From positions 124,001 to 188,000 of the forward strand of contig JAGYXB010000462.1 of the NCBI GenBank assembly GCA_022495005.1: DNA of 64,000 bases, given 5' to 3'. This document shows, in pieces, positions 34,935 through 46,451 of the stretch. This DNA is from Rhyacophila brunnea (lineage: Eukaryota; Arthropoda; Insecta; Trichoptera; Rhyacophilidae). The first letter of the stretch is position 1. Each line of letters opens with the position of its first letter. Position numbers and translations under genes: made by a program. The notes under the pieces are model-generated. The model worked only from the letters and a program-made list of their open reading frames with translations, was not told the origin of the DNA and ran no database searches.

Positions 34935-35444
34935 TCCTTGCTTAGCTTTAATTTCGTTGCATACACGCCAGAATTCTGCAAGTGTGGGTAAAAATGTTGC
35001 CAGATTTGTGATTTTTGATTTCATCTGTTTTAAAATAATATTGCACATTTTACGATATTATACACATATTTTAATATTTCGTATTCAAGCTTATCTGTTG
35101 TATGAATAAATCAGCTACGGCTGCTGGTGTATAAAATATAGTGGTAGTTTTTAAATATCATTTATCACTTATTTATCGGATTCGTATGTTCGAGTGTTAG
35201 CTACTCATAATGTGTTCTCCAGCATTTATCGCGCCTCTTTAAAACGCGCCATCTCCGATGTACCTACTATATGATTGTAAATTTACGTAAATGTGAATTA
35301 TTGATTTTGTTTTATGTGTCTGATTTGACTAGGTTATTTTTTTAGATTTACTAGATTTGTCTAAACGTCTTTGTTCTTTTCGAATAGTATGTGGCGCATG
35401 GAGATAACCAAAAGACTACAGACCATTGGACTTCCTAGTTCTTA

Positions 35445-35690
35445 ACCGGTCACAGTGGCTTCGTCAACGAGCTCTGTCAGCTTGGCTTAATAAAATTCAA
35501 TATATGCTTATGTGGCAAATAGCAGGGTGCTAATCACATCCTCTGGTAGTGTTCCCATTCATCGGTTGAAAGGGAATGCTCCCAGCACAATTTTGAAGGA
35601 CGCTTCTCGTTCGTTACGCCATGGTATATGCCTGAAAGGGTGTTGAGACGTGGCGGGTGGTGGAGGGAAATGCATGTATCCATAGATTTG
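35445..35690 (+). pseudogene. LINE C-terminal zinc-knuckle fragment
   Basis: The plus strand reads HSGFVNELCQLGLIKF, then CLCGK, stop, QGANHILW, stop, CSHSSVE. This is the G-x-F...L...C-x-C...HIL-x-x-C pattern at the end of R1/LOA-type LINE proteins. Two stops show decay. It lies inside the hAT element 34022-38684. Confidence 0.65.
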
Positions 35691-35699
35691 GAATTCTTT

Positions 35700-38027
35700 T
35701 TTTTTTCTAATATAATCATTACCTAATCGTTACCTAATCATTACCTAACAATCGCAGTAGCTGAATCGCCCGCTTTTAAATTGGCCAACAAACAGCTCGT
35801 AAAGTAGCTCAATGTAATTGACGCTTTATATTTTTCTTTACTTATACTTCTAAGTAGGTAGGTACCTGCTACATAATTTATATAGCAAATATGTTTGAAT
35901 CGTTAATTGAATGTATTATTTGATTAATAATAAATAAAATTTTATGAAAACATTATTTCTCCAAACACCTTTAGGAATGTAATAAATATTAATCGTATTT
36001 TTGAGATTGTGTGTTACCTAAATATATTTCTTAATATAATATAAAAATAAATCGCTTGTAAAATCATTCGAACTCTGGCAACACTACGCCAAGCAAATGT
36101 TCACGCACACTGTCATGTTTTTCCGAAAAACCCTTGAAAGGGGCGTGAAGGACGCGTGGTGGGGCCTACCCAAGCGCGAGAAAAAATTCGTCATCTATTC
36201 AGGGACAAACACTTTTCTATAATCTAAGGGTGGCTGGCTGGTTACCCTCAAGTGGAGTCGAACAGACTTGCTAGGCGAGGGCTACTTATCAAGCCGGAAA
36301 CCTTCGTAAGGTGATAACCGTAACAAGACTGGCTGCTGGATGTGACCTACTAGCATAGGATGATCTCTGGAGTAGACTGCCTGCACTCTAGAGTAGGCTG
36401 GAGTAGACTGCCTTTTCATAGTCCTGATCTCGATTTTTTATACCCACGGCAGGAGAATGGCGTTTTTGGAGTGGCAATAACGGGTACTAGTCATTCTTTT
36501 GTAATCTCTGCAATGCGCGGACACGGTACTTAGGTATGTATTTGTATAGGTTCCTATGGAACATGCTACGCGGAATGGTAATTTAATTAATTTGTTCAAC
36601 AAATTTTCGAATTCAGACAAAATAAAAATTACGTTATATACCTAGATGACAATATGTCTGGCTATCTGCTGTAATTTTTATAATCATAAGGATTAAAATT
36701 TAGAAAGTTAAATTTGATTCCTAATAAAAAATAATAGTTATGGATGAACGAAATTACTTTTATATTATAAAATTGATTTTACAGTGTCAAGGATTAAGTT
36801 AAGTATGCGCTGTACGATTTTCTATTGATTTGACCAATAATTTGATATACAAAAATCGATTTAAAAGTTATATCTTTAAGGCATGATTTTAGTATATAAA
36901 AATGTTCGAATTATGATAAAACAATTGCTGGAGGCGATTAATCTTTGCTAGGTTTTTACAGCGTAGGTATTTTTAATTCACGATGTGTTTAAATAAGTAC
37001 CTAAAATTTTCTACATGTAGGTAGGTGCGTGGGGCGGCCCACGTCGTTTTCTTGCTTTACACGTAATACTTTGCAGCTTTTGTTGGAAGCCCAAGCTCCT
37101 AAATTCACGATGGTGTAAGGCGTTACTGTCTTCTGATGGCTTCCATCCTTCAGGAGATGTTTTACATAGGGGTCTGCGGTTTTGCATGCCTCCATCATGA
37201 TGTCATCGCTCCTGACGTCGCGAGTTTTCACTAGATAGAATAAAAACTATTATTGTTCAATGCGCTGATTTCTTGCCAAGAGATGAAGATATCGTTTGTG
37301 TCCATACGATGTTTCTGGCAAAAATGGCGGAATGTGAACGGCTGCTAGTGATAAAAAATGCTTCTACCGTCGCGAGTAGGTATTTTGTTGTAAAAATGGC
37401 TGCGTTTGTCTTCGAGTAAGGAAATAACATCCATCAGAAGCGGGTGACATTGAAAAATATGAATATGAAGATATATATCCGATATATTGGTTAGAAGTCA
37501 CTGTATCTTGGATTTAGTGTGCAGCGGTTTGTAACGAAATTTGTGGTGATATCATTAGCTGGAACTGCGTTGTCAGAGATGATCCGTACGTAACATTGCA
37601 CGGGGCATCTTTTTGTATCCTCAGAATAGTCGGGAGTCATTTGCTTTAAGGTTTATCATGTCTCCAAGTTGATCTATGCCAGTGATAGTGTGGTCGCTCG
37701 GACATTGGCATTTATCGGCTAACCGACTCGTTGGCCTTCCTAGTCCCCGCCGCTCGAGGGTAACCGATGTGCGGTCAATTGGCTGTATACCGATACGAAT
37801 TTCTGCGAAATGACCGGGTCTTTTAGAGGCTGCGAAGAAAGGTGGCCGGAGGTAGGTATAGTGGACAGAATTATCGTTTTCGGTGGTGAAGCATTCATGT
37901 TAATATCTTGCGAGGTAGGTACTAGGTACAATTTTTACGGCGGCTGAAAATAACGCCTAAGGCGATGATTTTGGCGTAGTATGTATCGAAAGTGAAAGTC
38001 GGCCATCTTTAGTTGGTACAATATTGC
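35700..38027. other. Interior of the hAT element without recognised gene
   Basis: 36120-36420 and 37020-37940 are GC-richer than their surroundings and hold short frames on the minus strand (36438-36620, 37001-37231, 37740-37931), none with a known motif. They are probably remnants of inserted elements that I cannot name. Confidence 0.4.
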
Positions 38028-38692
38028 ATGGATTACGTTCACGTGAATCGAAAACTTTTTTTATATGAAGTTTGTTTCTCATAATTTTAAGACGTCTGCG
38101 GCGGCCCATATAAATTGGTAAGCTATTTAGGAGCGCTTACGTTTACATATTACGTAAGTGCACATTTATTCAAAATAATTTATTAGATACTTAATTAAAA
38201 AAAATAATTTCTAGGGATTCAATCACATATAAATATTGATTGTTGTTAAAAATAATAAATAATTTATGTCGTAATTTTTATTTGTCAGTTAGTTTATTCA
38301 TAGACTAAGACAATTTTATTTGTTCAGCTAATTATGTAAGTTGAAATCTGATATTGTATCTAAGTCTATGTTTTAAATATAGAAGTATTTTAAAATGTCT
38401 AGTTTACGGGTTAAATTATAAATTGTTATGGAACAGATTCACAACAACGGATATTTTCAATATATTTTGAGCGTATCTTGCGTTTATATTTAAGAAAAAT
38501 ACATAATTCAAATTAATTGCTTAATTTTATACCATCAGTAAGCTTTTGAAATTTCAACGGTTTTTGTGTACCTACCTATTCATCAGTAATTATGTCGGAT
38601 TATCTTCTTATTTCCCGTAAATACATCTAACAAGTGTGCTTTCTCCACAGCCTACCTGTTTCCAAAAGTCACCCTTCGCCACTGATATTCAG

Positions 38693-39667
38693 TATTGCCA
38701 TCAAATGGAAATGTTTACTGGCAATACTTGTATCCTTTTGTACAGTAGAATTATAAAATAAATGTGAAAAAATAACTGATAAATCATTTGAAGTTCATAA
38801 TAATTATTAAATTTATATAGTACCGTTCGCACACTTTCAGACACATTTACAATTTCAAAATTTTGAATTATTGATCGGGGAATGTAATTTTATAAGATTG
38901 CCATTATATACTAGTCACTAAACAACGAATCAGTGTTGCCAACCGTACTATAATTATAGTACAATACTATAATTTTGAGTCCGCAAAAAATGTAAAATAC
39001 TATAATTTTACGCAAATATCACAAAAATACTATGAAGGATTCGAGACAAAAAATGTTCCTGTACTATATTTTTTTCTGAAATACTATAATTTTTACCCCT
39101 TTGTACTATAATCAACATAGAAAAGATGGCAACACTGCAACGAATTACGTTTGTACTCATGCATATAAAAGTGCAGTATAATTATAGCTTATAAGGTTTT
39201 TGGGAATCTCATGCATACGACCCCTAGTCATGGAGTCCATAGCCTAAAATATAATGCAAACTTTTACACGACCATAAATAACCGCCCAATATTTATGTTG
39301 TATTATCGGCCACCATTTGAAGCAAAATAGGCACTTATTTTTGAAGTTATTTTTCGTTTTCGCATACGGTTATATATTTATTATGTCGCTATTGAATGGG
39401 CGACGAGGACAGTTACAACCTAGTTACAAATATTATTCGATTATAATATGTTATTTGAACACGAGTTTACGTAATGGGTTGGTAAAAAAGTCAAAAGACT
39501 CTACTACAGGTATTTTTATACTAGCAATCAAGTGACCGGGCGGGCGACTGACTTGGTATATTTTGATATTATGTCCCGAATGTTTTGAATACATGAAATT
39601 AAGTTTAACATACGTAATTTAAAAAAATACTTCTGAGAAAATCTATTATAATATATTATTAAGTATA
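38693..39667. other. AT-rich sequence, no supported gene
   Basis: A 72-codon frame at 39317-39535 has a hydrophobic start but no other evidence. Phrases with repeated 'actataatt' at 38950-39115 form a low-complexity patch. Confidence 0.4.
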
Positions 39668-39852
39668 ACCTGCTCATCAGCGCTCTTCCAAGTCAAGCTA
39701 CTATTGGAAATCGGTTTTTGTTTATTAAATCAAAATAGGTACCTACTACTTCAATTACTAACCGACGTCACGGATCTCTCCAATATTTTATGATGTAACT
39801 TACTCTAACTTGCTAATTATTGCTTGATTTGGAAGAGCGCTGATGAGCAGGT
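39668..39852. mobile_element. 185-bp MITE with 31-bp terminal inverted repeats
   Basis: ACCTGCTCATCAGCGCTCTT at the left end is matched by its exact complement at the right end (39822-39852), and the match continues to 31 bases with one or two differences. The interior is AT-rich and non-coding. The target duplication is not clear. Confidence 0.8.
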
Positions 39853-39889
39853 ATTAAAAGGCCAATAGTTAAAATTTGTCGTAATTAGT

Positions 39890-39966
39890 ATGTCACCTAG
39901 TATCATAGTGGACAATGCGTGGACGGGGCGTAAACGCAAGAAATGCAGGTTCGATTCCTGCCGGGT
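39890..39966 (+). repeat. tRNA-like sequence (SINE head or tRNA pseudogene)
   Basis: A B box GGTTCGATTCC and a 3' stem CCGGGTG, which can pair with CACCTAG at 39894-39900 with one mismatch, are present. An A-box-like ATAGTGGACAATG lies between. The anticodon arm is poorly formed, so a functional tRNA is unlikely. An AT-rich tail follows. Confidence 0.5.
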
Positions 39967-39969
39967 GTC

Positions 39970-40546
39970 TTACTTTTTTCAAATAGATTTTTTCTATTGA
40001 TTATAATATATTTTCTCAGAAGGGTTTTTCAAAATTATATATGTTCAATAATTAGAATGGTACATTCTTAAATCTTGTGAATTATTCGTTGAATAAAATA
40101 AATAGTTATTTAGAAATTAGGTTTAGTCTGTTTCGGTCAACCAGTTATTTAGTTAGGTTCGAATATTACAATGGTAACAAATGCCCTCGTCTTTGACGAC
40201 CTAATCATGATGGGTTTGATTTCATATATATTATCATTTATTAGTAAGTTGCACTCATCATAATTTAGGACCACATATAGATTATTTTGGGAGGATACTT
40301 TGCAGTGAGGGGTAGTTGAGACTATATATCTGTTGGCAGGACCTAAGATCATGAGAGCGCCATGGCGTGGCTGCATCTGCAAGGCGGCCAAGATGGCGGG
40401 TGGTGTTATTCACGATGGGTCATTGATATGTAGCCTCGTAGGGGTCGGTGAGATGCAGCAGCGTCGGTGAGATAGAGATGCCCTTCTTAGGAAGGCGTTT
40501 TGTGGTGCAGACCAGGCCGGCCGTAATATCACACAACAGTAGGTAC
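39970..40546. other. No gene seen
   Basis: A minus-strand 80-codon frame (40149-40391) shows no motif. 40320-40540 is somewhat GC-richer. Confidence 0.35.
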
Positions 40547-41067
40547 CAGTGGCGAAGACTCCATACTAGGCAATTATTTAAAGCCTACCTTCTTAAGAAA
40601 AATACTTTAGATTCTAATTTTATATTGACATATTAAATAATATAATCATATAATAATATATTCAATATGCCCAACGACATATATCGTATAATTGTCATAA
40701 TAATTTTACGATCTTTTCCACTATTTCAATAAGCACCATTTATGGTATGTCTCTTAAAAATCTCTGTTGTCTTAAAAAAATAAGCGACATCTCGTTTCGA
40801 TTTACATATTGTATGGATTACGTTCGCGTGAATCGAAAACTTTTTTTATATGAAGTTTGTTTCTCATAATTTCAAGACGTCTGCGGCGGCCCATATAAAT
40901 TGGTAAGCTATTTAAGGAGCGCTTACGCTTACATATTACGTAAGTGCACATTTATTCAAAATAATTTATTAGATAATTTAAAAAAATAATTTCTAGGGAT
41001 TCAATCACATATAAATATTGATTGTTGTTAAAAATAATAAATAATTTATGTCGTAATTTTTATTTGT
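40547..41067. mobile_element. Internally deleted derivative of the hAT element at 34022
   Basis: It starts CAGTGGCGAAGACTCC. It matches 34022-34257 and then switches, at 'ttacatattg', to a match with 38028-38287. The terminal 400 bases of the long copy's right end are missing, because homology stops at about 41067 beside the LINE insertion at 41083. This gives a clear long-form/short-form pair. Confidence 0.8.
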
Positions 41068-41082
41068 CGTAAGTTTAAGTTA

Positions 41083-42235
41083 GGTTTTTTTTATTATGAC
41101 ATAAAGGGTACCTTGCTTGCGATGTACAAGGTTTAGGATCTGGAAGGGTAATGATTTTACTTGGAGCTAGCTTTTGTGAAAGGAACGGCTTGACTTTTGG
41201 CTATGGTCTTGCTGGGAACTTCTCCGCATTCGCTTTTGAGACATAGGGAACCATAGAAACCTATGTCAGAGAAGACGGAACTTAAGCTTATTAGACACTT
41301 AAGGGACCTTCCAGCCATCGCATGATGGTTGGCTTTTTGTTTTCCTATCTATCTTACCTATTCCTGCTCTGTGATACTTACTCCTTTATTCAACTCTTTA
41401 AGTCGCCTAACTATCTGAACAACAAACCTTTCAAATTCCTCTGCTGCTTGTCTGCTTCTGAAAATGTCATTAAAATCTATCTTTGCAGATTTAAGCGCCA
41501 TTTGGAACTTGTATCTCAGCACGTCAAACATCGGGCAATGCCTCAAAATGTGAGGGACGTCCTGCGTGATGTTACCATCACACTGACAGCCGTCTGTTTG
41601 ACTCACTTTGAATCTGCAAAGGTATCCATTGAAGGCTCCGTGGCCGGTGAAGATCTGCGTTGTTTCGAAGCGCGGCTTAGATAAAGTCTGGTAGCTGAAG
41701 GCATCCAAAATGTTTGGGAAAAACATTTTCGTAATCTTTCCCGTACTTGAGGCTCTGTAGCGATCGTTCCAGGTGTCGAGGGTACTTTCCTTAAGTTTTT
41801 TCTTCGCATAGCTTAGTGGAAATTTGTCGTACGTCGGTGCCGTCTTTTTATGCGTAGCATCCTTTGCTTTGGCGTCGGCTCTTTCATTTCCGCTTAGGCC
41901 TACGTGGGCTCTGATTCAGCAAATTTCCACTGTCAGTCCAGTCTCTCTTATCGCTCTAAGTTTTCGCTGGGCGTCCGCGACAAGAGGATTGACCGATACA
42001 GTGATGCTATGCGTTGTGCCCCAGACTTGCAATCCATGAGGATTCTTGCAATTTTCCAGGGTTTTCGTTTATTGAGGATCCAATCTAAGGCACTATTCAT
42101 TGCCGTTAATTCCGCCTGGAATATCGAGCAACAGGCAGCTAACTTGAGTGTTCTCGCCTGGTATTCTTTACCCTTTTCACATGGAACTATCGCTGCGCCT
42201 ACTTTTCCATCCAGGACACTACCGTCCGTGAAGAC
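41083..42235 (-). pseudogene. 5'-truncated LINE with RNase H domain and 10-bp target duplication
   Basis: The minus strand begins in an RNase H domain (NVFTDGSVLDGKVGAAIVP, then CCSIFQAELTAMNSALDW, with the D and E of the active site). After frameshifts it reads TTQIFTGHGAFNGYLCRF, then a CQCDGN...HILRHC knuckle and a stop at about 41358. A T run at 41085-41092 is its poly-A tail. GTTTAAGTTA flanks both ends (41073-41082 and 42236-42245). The RT is lost by 5' truncation. Confidence 0.85.
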
Positions 42236-42245
42236 GTTTAAGTTA

Positions 42246-42302
42246 AGTTAGGTTGGGTTAGGTTAGGTTAGGTTAGGTTTGGTTAGGTTTGGTTAGGTTA
42301 AC
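42246..42302 (+). repeat. Telomere-like GGTTA array next to the LINE
   Basis: About nine GGTTA or GGTTT units follow the LINE's target duplication, ending in an inverted ACCTAAC. This resembles the insect telomere repeat TTAGG, slightly degenerate. Confidence 0.75.
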
Positions 42303-45300
42303 CTAACAAATAATCCAGTTTATCGGCATATTCAAAATGTGTTTTCCGCTGTATTCCTGATAACCGAACAGTAACGAATATTTTATAAACGAGTAGTGGT
42401 GACGGCCGGTGGAGATGTAATTTAATGATCGGGTCTCAAACTTTTTGCGTTATCGGAGGATAATAAATTTATTTTCAGTAAAATTTTAAAAGTATGTTTG
42501 TAAGGTCCCGGACTTGTTAACAAACAAAAAAAATCGAAAAAATGACGAAATATTAGAATTAAAGAGTAGGGGCCTTGTGCCCTCCGAACGAATGTTGAGA
42601 GCCGATAGTCTAAAAAACGCGAGAAAACTCGGCGCTTTGCGCCTCGCGGGAGGGGGGGGCTTTGCCCCAATGGACCCCGCAGATGATGGTTACTTAAGCC
42701 CTGACGGCTAAAATTATTAAACATGAAACAGGCTTTAGACCCGGGCATGTAGCCGCATTTCATAAACATTAAGTTTCGTGGATGGATTTTTCAATATGCT
42801 GTCTTCAAATAACCAATTAAAAAAAGGTTCGCTACGATCACTCTACTGCGCAGGCGCAGATCGAAAATAATCTTACTGTCGCATTGGGAATTCGGAATCT
42901 TCCAATCTTGTTTGATTTATGCACGCAATCTTACCAACTGCAGGATAATCATGTTTCCCCATACATTTTCTTACTGTGCACAGTACACCCATGCACGTGT
43001 GAACGGTATTACTTTCGGAGTTACTGTCGCATAAAACTCAATATTACTCTCAATATAACCGTTCTGTAATACTTACTAATGTAAGTTACACTTATTTGTA
43101 TATCTGACATTTCTAACTCGTTAATTATGTATAACAACTTTCCTCTCGTCTTCTAGAATTAGCAATGTCTCAAAGCTGATGATGCTAAGTGCTCTCTCGG
43201 AAAAGTTTTAAAGTTTCGGAGAGATACTAGGTGCTGGGTGATAGAAGATTATCTCCTTGCCTGTTACAATTATCTTTCATCGGTCAGGTGTAGCATTCGG
43301 CCTCGCAGGCCGCCGCAGAGTTTTATGGTAGAATTGATTTTATTAATTCGCGCCTCTAATTTTTAATTTGACTTGCACTGGCAAAGAAAAACATCTACGA
43401 AACACGGGCTATCTATCTGATTCGGCTCACGGATCGTTACCGTGTCTGACTAAAAGTACTTAGCCTACAATGATAATTATTTATGAATTTTCAAATATTT
43501 GTATGACGAAAAAGATCTAACCCCTCTCTACATTTATCCTTTATGCTATTTATATACTCTAAAACCTACCCACTATTTGCGGGACCCGTGGTTTGATTTT
43601 TTTAACTATCGGTACTTATGTTGTATTGCGCGGAATTGTTCATATACGGTCGGTTTGTCTACGTCGGGAAAAAATCGGGGGTACCGATAATCTATCCCTT
43701 TCAAACGATTTCTCCTTTCAGCATCTCCCACCTTTAGACCGCGCCGAATTTTTGCACCAATCATCGAAGACCAGGGCTTGAATTGGACAGGAACGCACCG
43801 GAGCGCCGTTCTGGTTCGTGAAATCGGTAAAATTATCGCTTCGTCTCGTGGAAAAAATATGTTGACCATCTGAACTAGATAGGCCATAATATAATAGAAA
43901 ATCTAACACATATTTTTATAAAATACCTATACATAAAATTTGATAGGTAATTATGTAAATATCTTCAGAAAATTGTCGAGCGCTCCGGTTCGTAAAACTT
44001 TTCCATTTCGAGCGCTGTCGAAGACAAGCGTTCGCGGAAAAATTATTCACTAAATTAGGTACTGTCACCAGACGAAAAAACCCCTGGTCCGCAGTTTCAA
44101 ATCACAAATCCACAACCTAATCAAACGCCCCCGAATTAGGGTTCACCACCCCTGATTTACGAAATAACACCGTCACGGCGCATTTCGACAGCGACGAAAA
44201 GGGAAGTACCTGAGTCCAGCTACCAGGAAATGGTAACTTGCCGAGAGACAAACAAAAATTTACCGTAATTTTGTTTCATCCCTTTGCCCCTCCCTCCTGT
44301 CTCATCACCCATAGATCCGTCGTAGATAATTGCTGGCAGTACAAATTCCCCCGGGAGAGTGGTAGGTGTCTAGGACCACGCGCTCGGCGTGGCCTGGCCG
44401 GGCCTCCTCAACGCGAAGTGCAAAGCCACGCTTGCCTCAATATGATAAATTAGTGAATCTCCTTCCCCGTTATTGTGTTAATAATAATCCCTATAACCAC
44501 CTCAAAACCACGCGTCGCGTCCTCGATAAAACGCTTTCGCGCCAGTTTGGCTAATGTGTTCAAACACGTGCTCCCACATAGTGACTGTGCGATAGCTAAA
44601 TCTAAGACTCCTTTAAGTGTAATTAATAATGTAAAACAATCGATGTCCACCCTAATGTTATTACAACCCACGCTTGTATAATTTAGTGTAATTAAATATA
44701 TCCTCTGCGCGGAGGTTTTGAATCGAAGTTTCTGTGTTATAATTATGTCCTATGATGTCACACCTTTCCCCCTGGTCTAAGTGATGCTGATGAAGGATCC
44801 CACCAGCCTACATGTGAGTCCCACCATTCTTCTCGGTATCAGTACTAATTGCGCATAACTATGGTGCGATTTATTTCAATTTTTTAATGTTTTATTATCA
44901 TTTGTTTCTCGTTATTGATGTTATTTCACCGTAATCGGCCGATAATTTACGGAGTTACTAAAATCTGCTTTAAATAATTTTTCACTTACCTTACGGCTAA
45001 TTTAACAATCTATGTCCCTATCTAGTGTGTATTTTCATTTTGTGTACAGGGGGTGCTTGTGGGCCACGTAATGGGGGTTTTATCTTCTGCGACTTTTCGG
45101 CTGCTAAGTAGCCGTCTCCGCTGGGTGTGCCCATAGCATTTGGTTACTGACGTCCGTCCACCCCCATTATTGAGTGCGTTGTTCATCCCTGCTAAACCTC
45201 ATCGACACCATAAATTTTTTCCATCACTCCGCCAATATTAAAACTTTGCCAGTTTATTACCTTATTCACTCAGACTGAATTTTGACACGACTACCTACCG

Positions 45301-45399
45301 ACATCAGCCTGAACCAGATAAGATACCTAGTTTCTTCACTTCAAAAAACTTTCTTCGTAAAAAAAACAAGATGACGCACATTCCGCTACTCGCCGACCT
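42303..45399. other. Mixed sequence without recognised gene
   Basis: 42560-42690 is GC-rich with short palindromic phrases (GGCGCTTTGCGCC, GGGGCTTTGCCCC). 43190-45180 is close to balanced in base composition and unlike the AT-rich surroundings, which suggests inserted mobile DNA such as the 5' leader of a retroelement. The frames at 43499-43909, 44238-44681 and elsewhere overlap in many phases and show no motif. Confidence 0.4.
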
Positions 45400-45404
45400 T
45401 CCAG

Positions 45405-45813
45405 TAAATTGAGCAAACAAGACCTCGCTGATATAGACGAAACAATTTGCACCGATTTGGGGAGAATGTATGAAAAGAAGGAACCACTAGCAGTAGCTGA
45501 CTTCTTTAACATTTATCTCTTTCTCACCACGGTGTATTAGATTCCCATGCGTGGGTCACATATAGTACTACCGATGGAAGAAGAAGAATTTATCAAAGAC
45601 TACGACCCGGACGACGATCCCTAATATACCGATTACGAATCCGAAGATGAGGAAGAGTGGCAACTCCAGGAATTCTACAAAAAGATAGAAAACCTCAGAA
45701 AGCAGACTCTCCTGAATAAGGCGAAGCTAACGGCAGCCGCCGTAGCCGCTGGTCAGATACCTACCCCACCTTTGATGATCATAGTCCCCACGCCAACCTC
45801 TCCGAATGGTTGA
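45405..45813 (+). pseudogene. Decayed acidic/coiled-coil ORF, probably retroelement ORF1
   Basis: A single frame can be followed through two internal stops: SKLSKQDLADIDETICTDLG, stop, MRGSHIVLPMEEEEFIKDYD, stop, then EDEEEWQLQEFYKKIENLRK and NKAKLTAAAVAAGQIPTPP, with a stop at 45811-45813. The acidic, then helical, then Pro-rich composition is that of a structural ORF1 or gag-like protein, but no zinc knuckle is seen. A LINE RT-like fragment follows at 46160-46400, which supports a retroelement origin. Identification is tentative. Confidence 0.45.
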
Positions 45814-46159
45814 ACCGAAACAGACCGACAACAACATGGAAATTGACGCTACCAAGCCAAAATCTCTAGAAACCTACAAACCAGAAAAAGACAGACTCAT
45901 CTCCCAAAAACAAAAGAAAACGCCCAAACTCGAACAATACCATCGCCCAGGCTAACAATCTTTTTGACAGGATGACAAACTGACACTATCACAATACAAC
46001 ATACGAACGAGAATCGCAAAGCAATAATAACCCAAAACACCGTAAAACAATCATCCAAGAGAGATCATTGCGCCAAACGCGAGAATGAAACTACTCTCAA
46101 CGATTATCATACCAATGAAAGTGATAAAGGGCCTAGCCCATGTGCTCTACTTGACACGC

Positions 46160-46400
46160 ATACCTAATGTAAAGTAAATAATTGTATTCAGTGGCCATCT
46201 AGACCTGACCTATGCCACGTATGTTAGGGGTTTATGTAACTCTTCTGCACAGCTTTTGTCTATGTCTTTTAGGGGTAGTGTATTGAATGGCTATAAATCC
46301 ATCGCGGACGGTTTTGCTGAATATTTTACGTCTGATTATTCCACGATTCCACCAAAACTATCTCAACCTCAACCAAAATACTTTTCGTTCTCTTGATCCA
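46160..46400 (+). pseudogene. LINE fragment upstream of the RT domain
   Basis: The plus strand reads LNGYKSIADGFAEYFTSDYS followed by PPKLSQPQP. The phrase A-x-x-F-A-E-Y-F-x-S resembles the linker just before the RT domain of jockey-like LINEs. The sequence stops at the hAT-like end at 46452. Confidence 0.5.
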
Positions 46401-46451
46401 TACTAAATATTGGTCCTCTGGATGAGTCAGATATGAAATATGCCTTCTCTG

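Larger units (their letters stand above)
34022..38684. mobile_element. hAT-type element with perfect 8-bp target duplication
   Basis: The ends are CAGTGGCGAAG and CTTCGCCACTG. ATATTCAG flanks both (34014-34021 and 38685-38692). CAGTGGCG ends plus an 8-bp duplication are the hAT signature. No hAT transposase was found inside. Instead it contains other inserts, including an LTR-like promoter block and a LINE fragment. A short relative at 40547-41067 keeps only the left 240 and right 260 bases joined, which shows that the middle 3.8 kb is largely foreign or deleted in the relative. Confidence 0.85.

Noticed and set aside
39890..39966. Functional tRNA gene
   Set aside because: The B box is good but the acceptor stem has a mismatch and the anticodon arm is poor. 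A SINE head or pseudogene is more likely.
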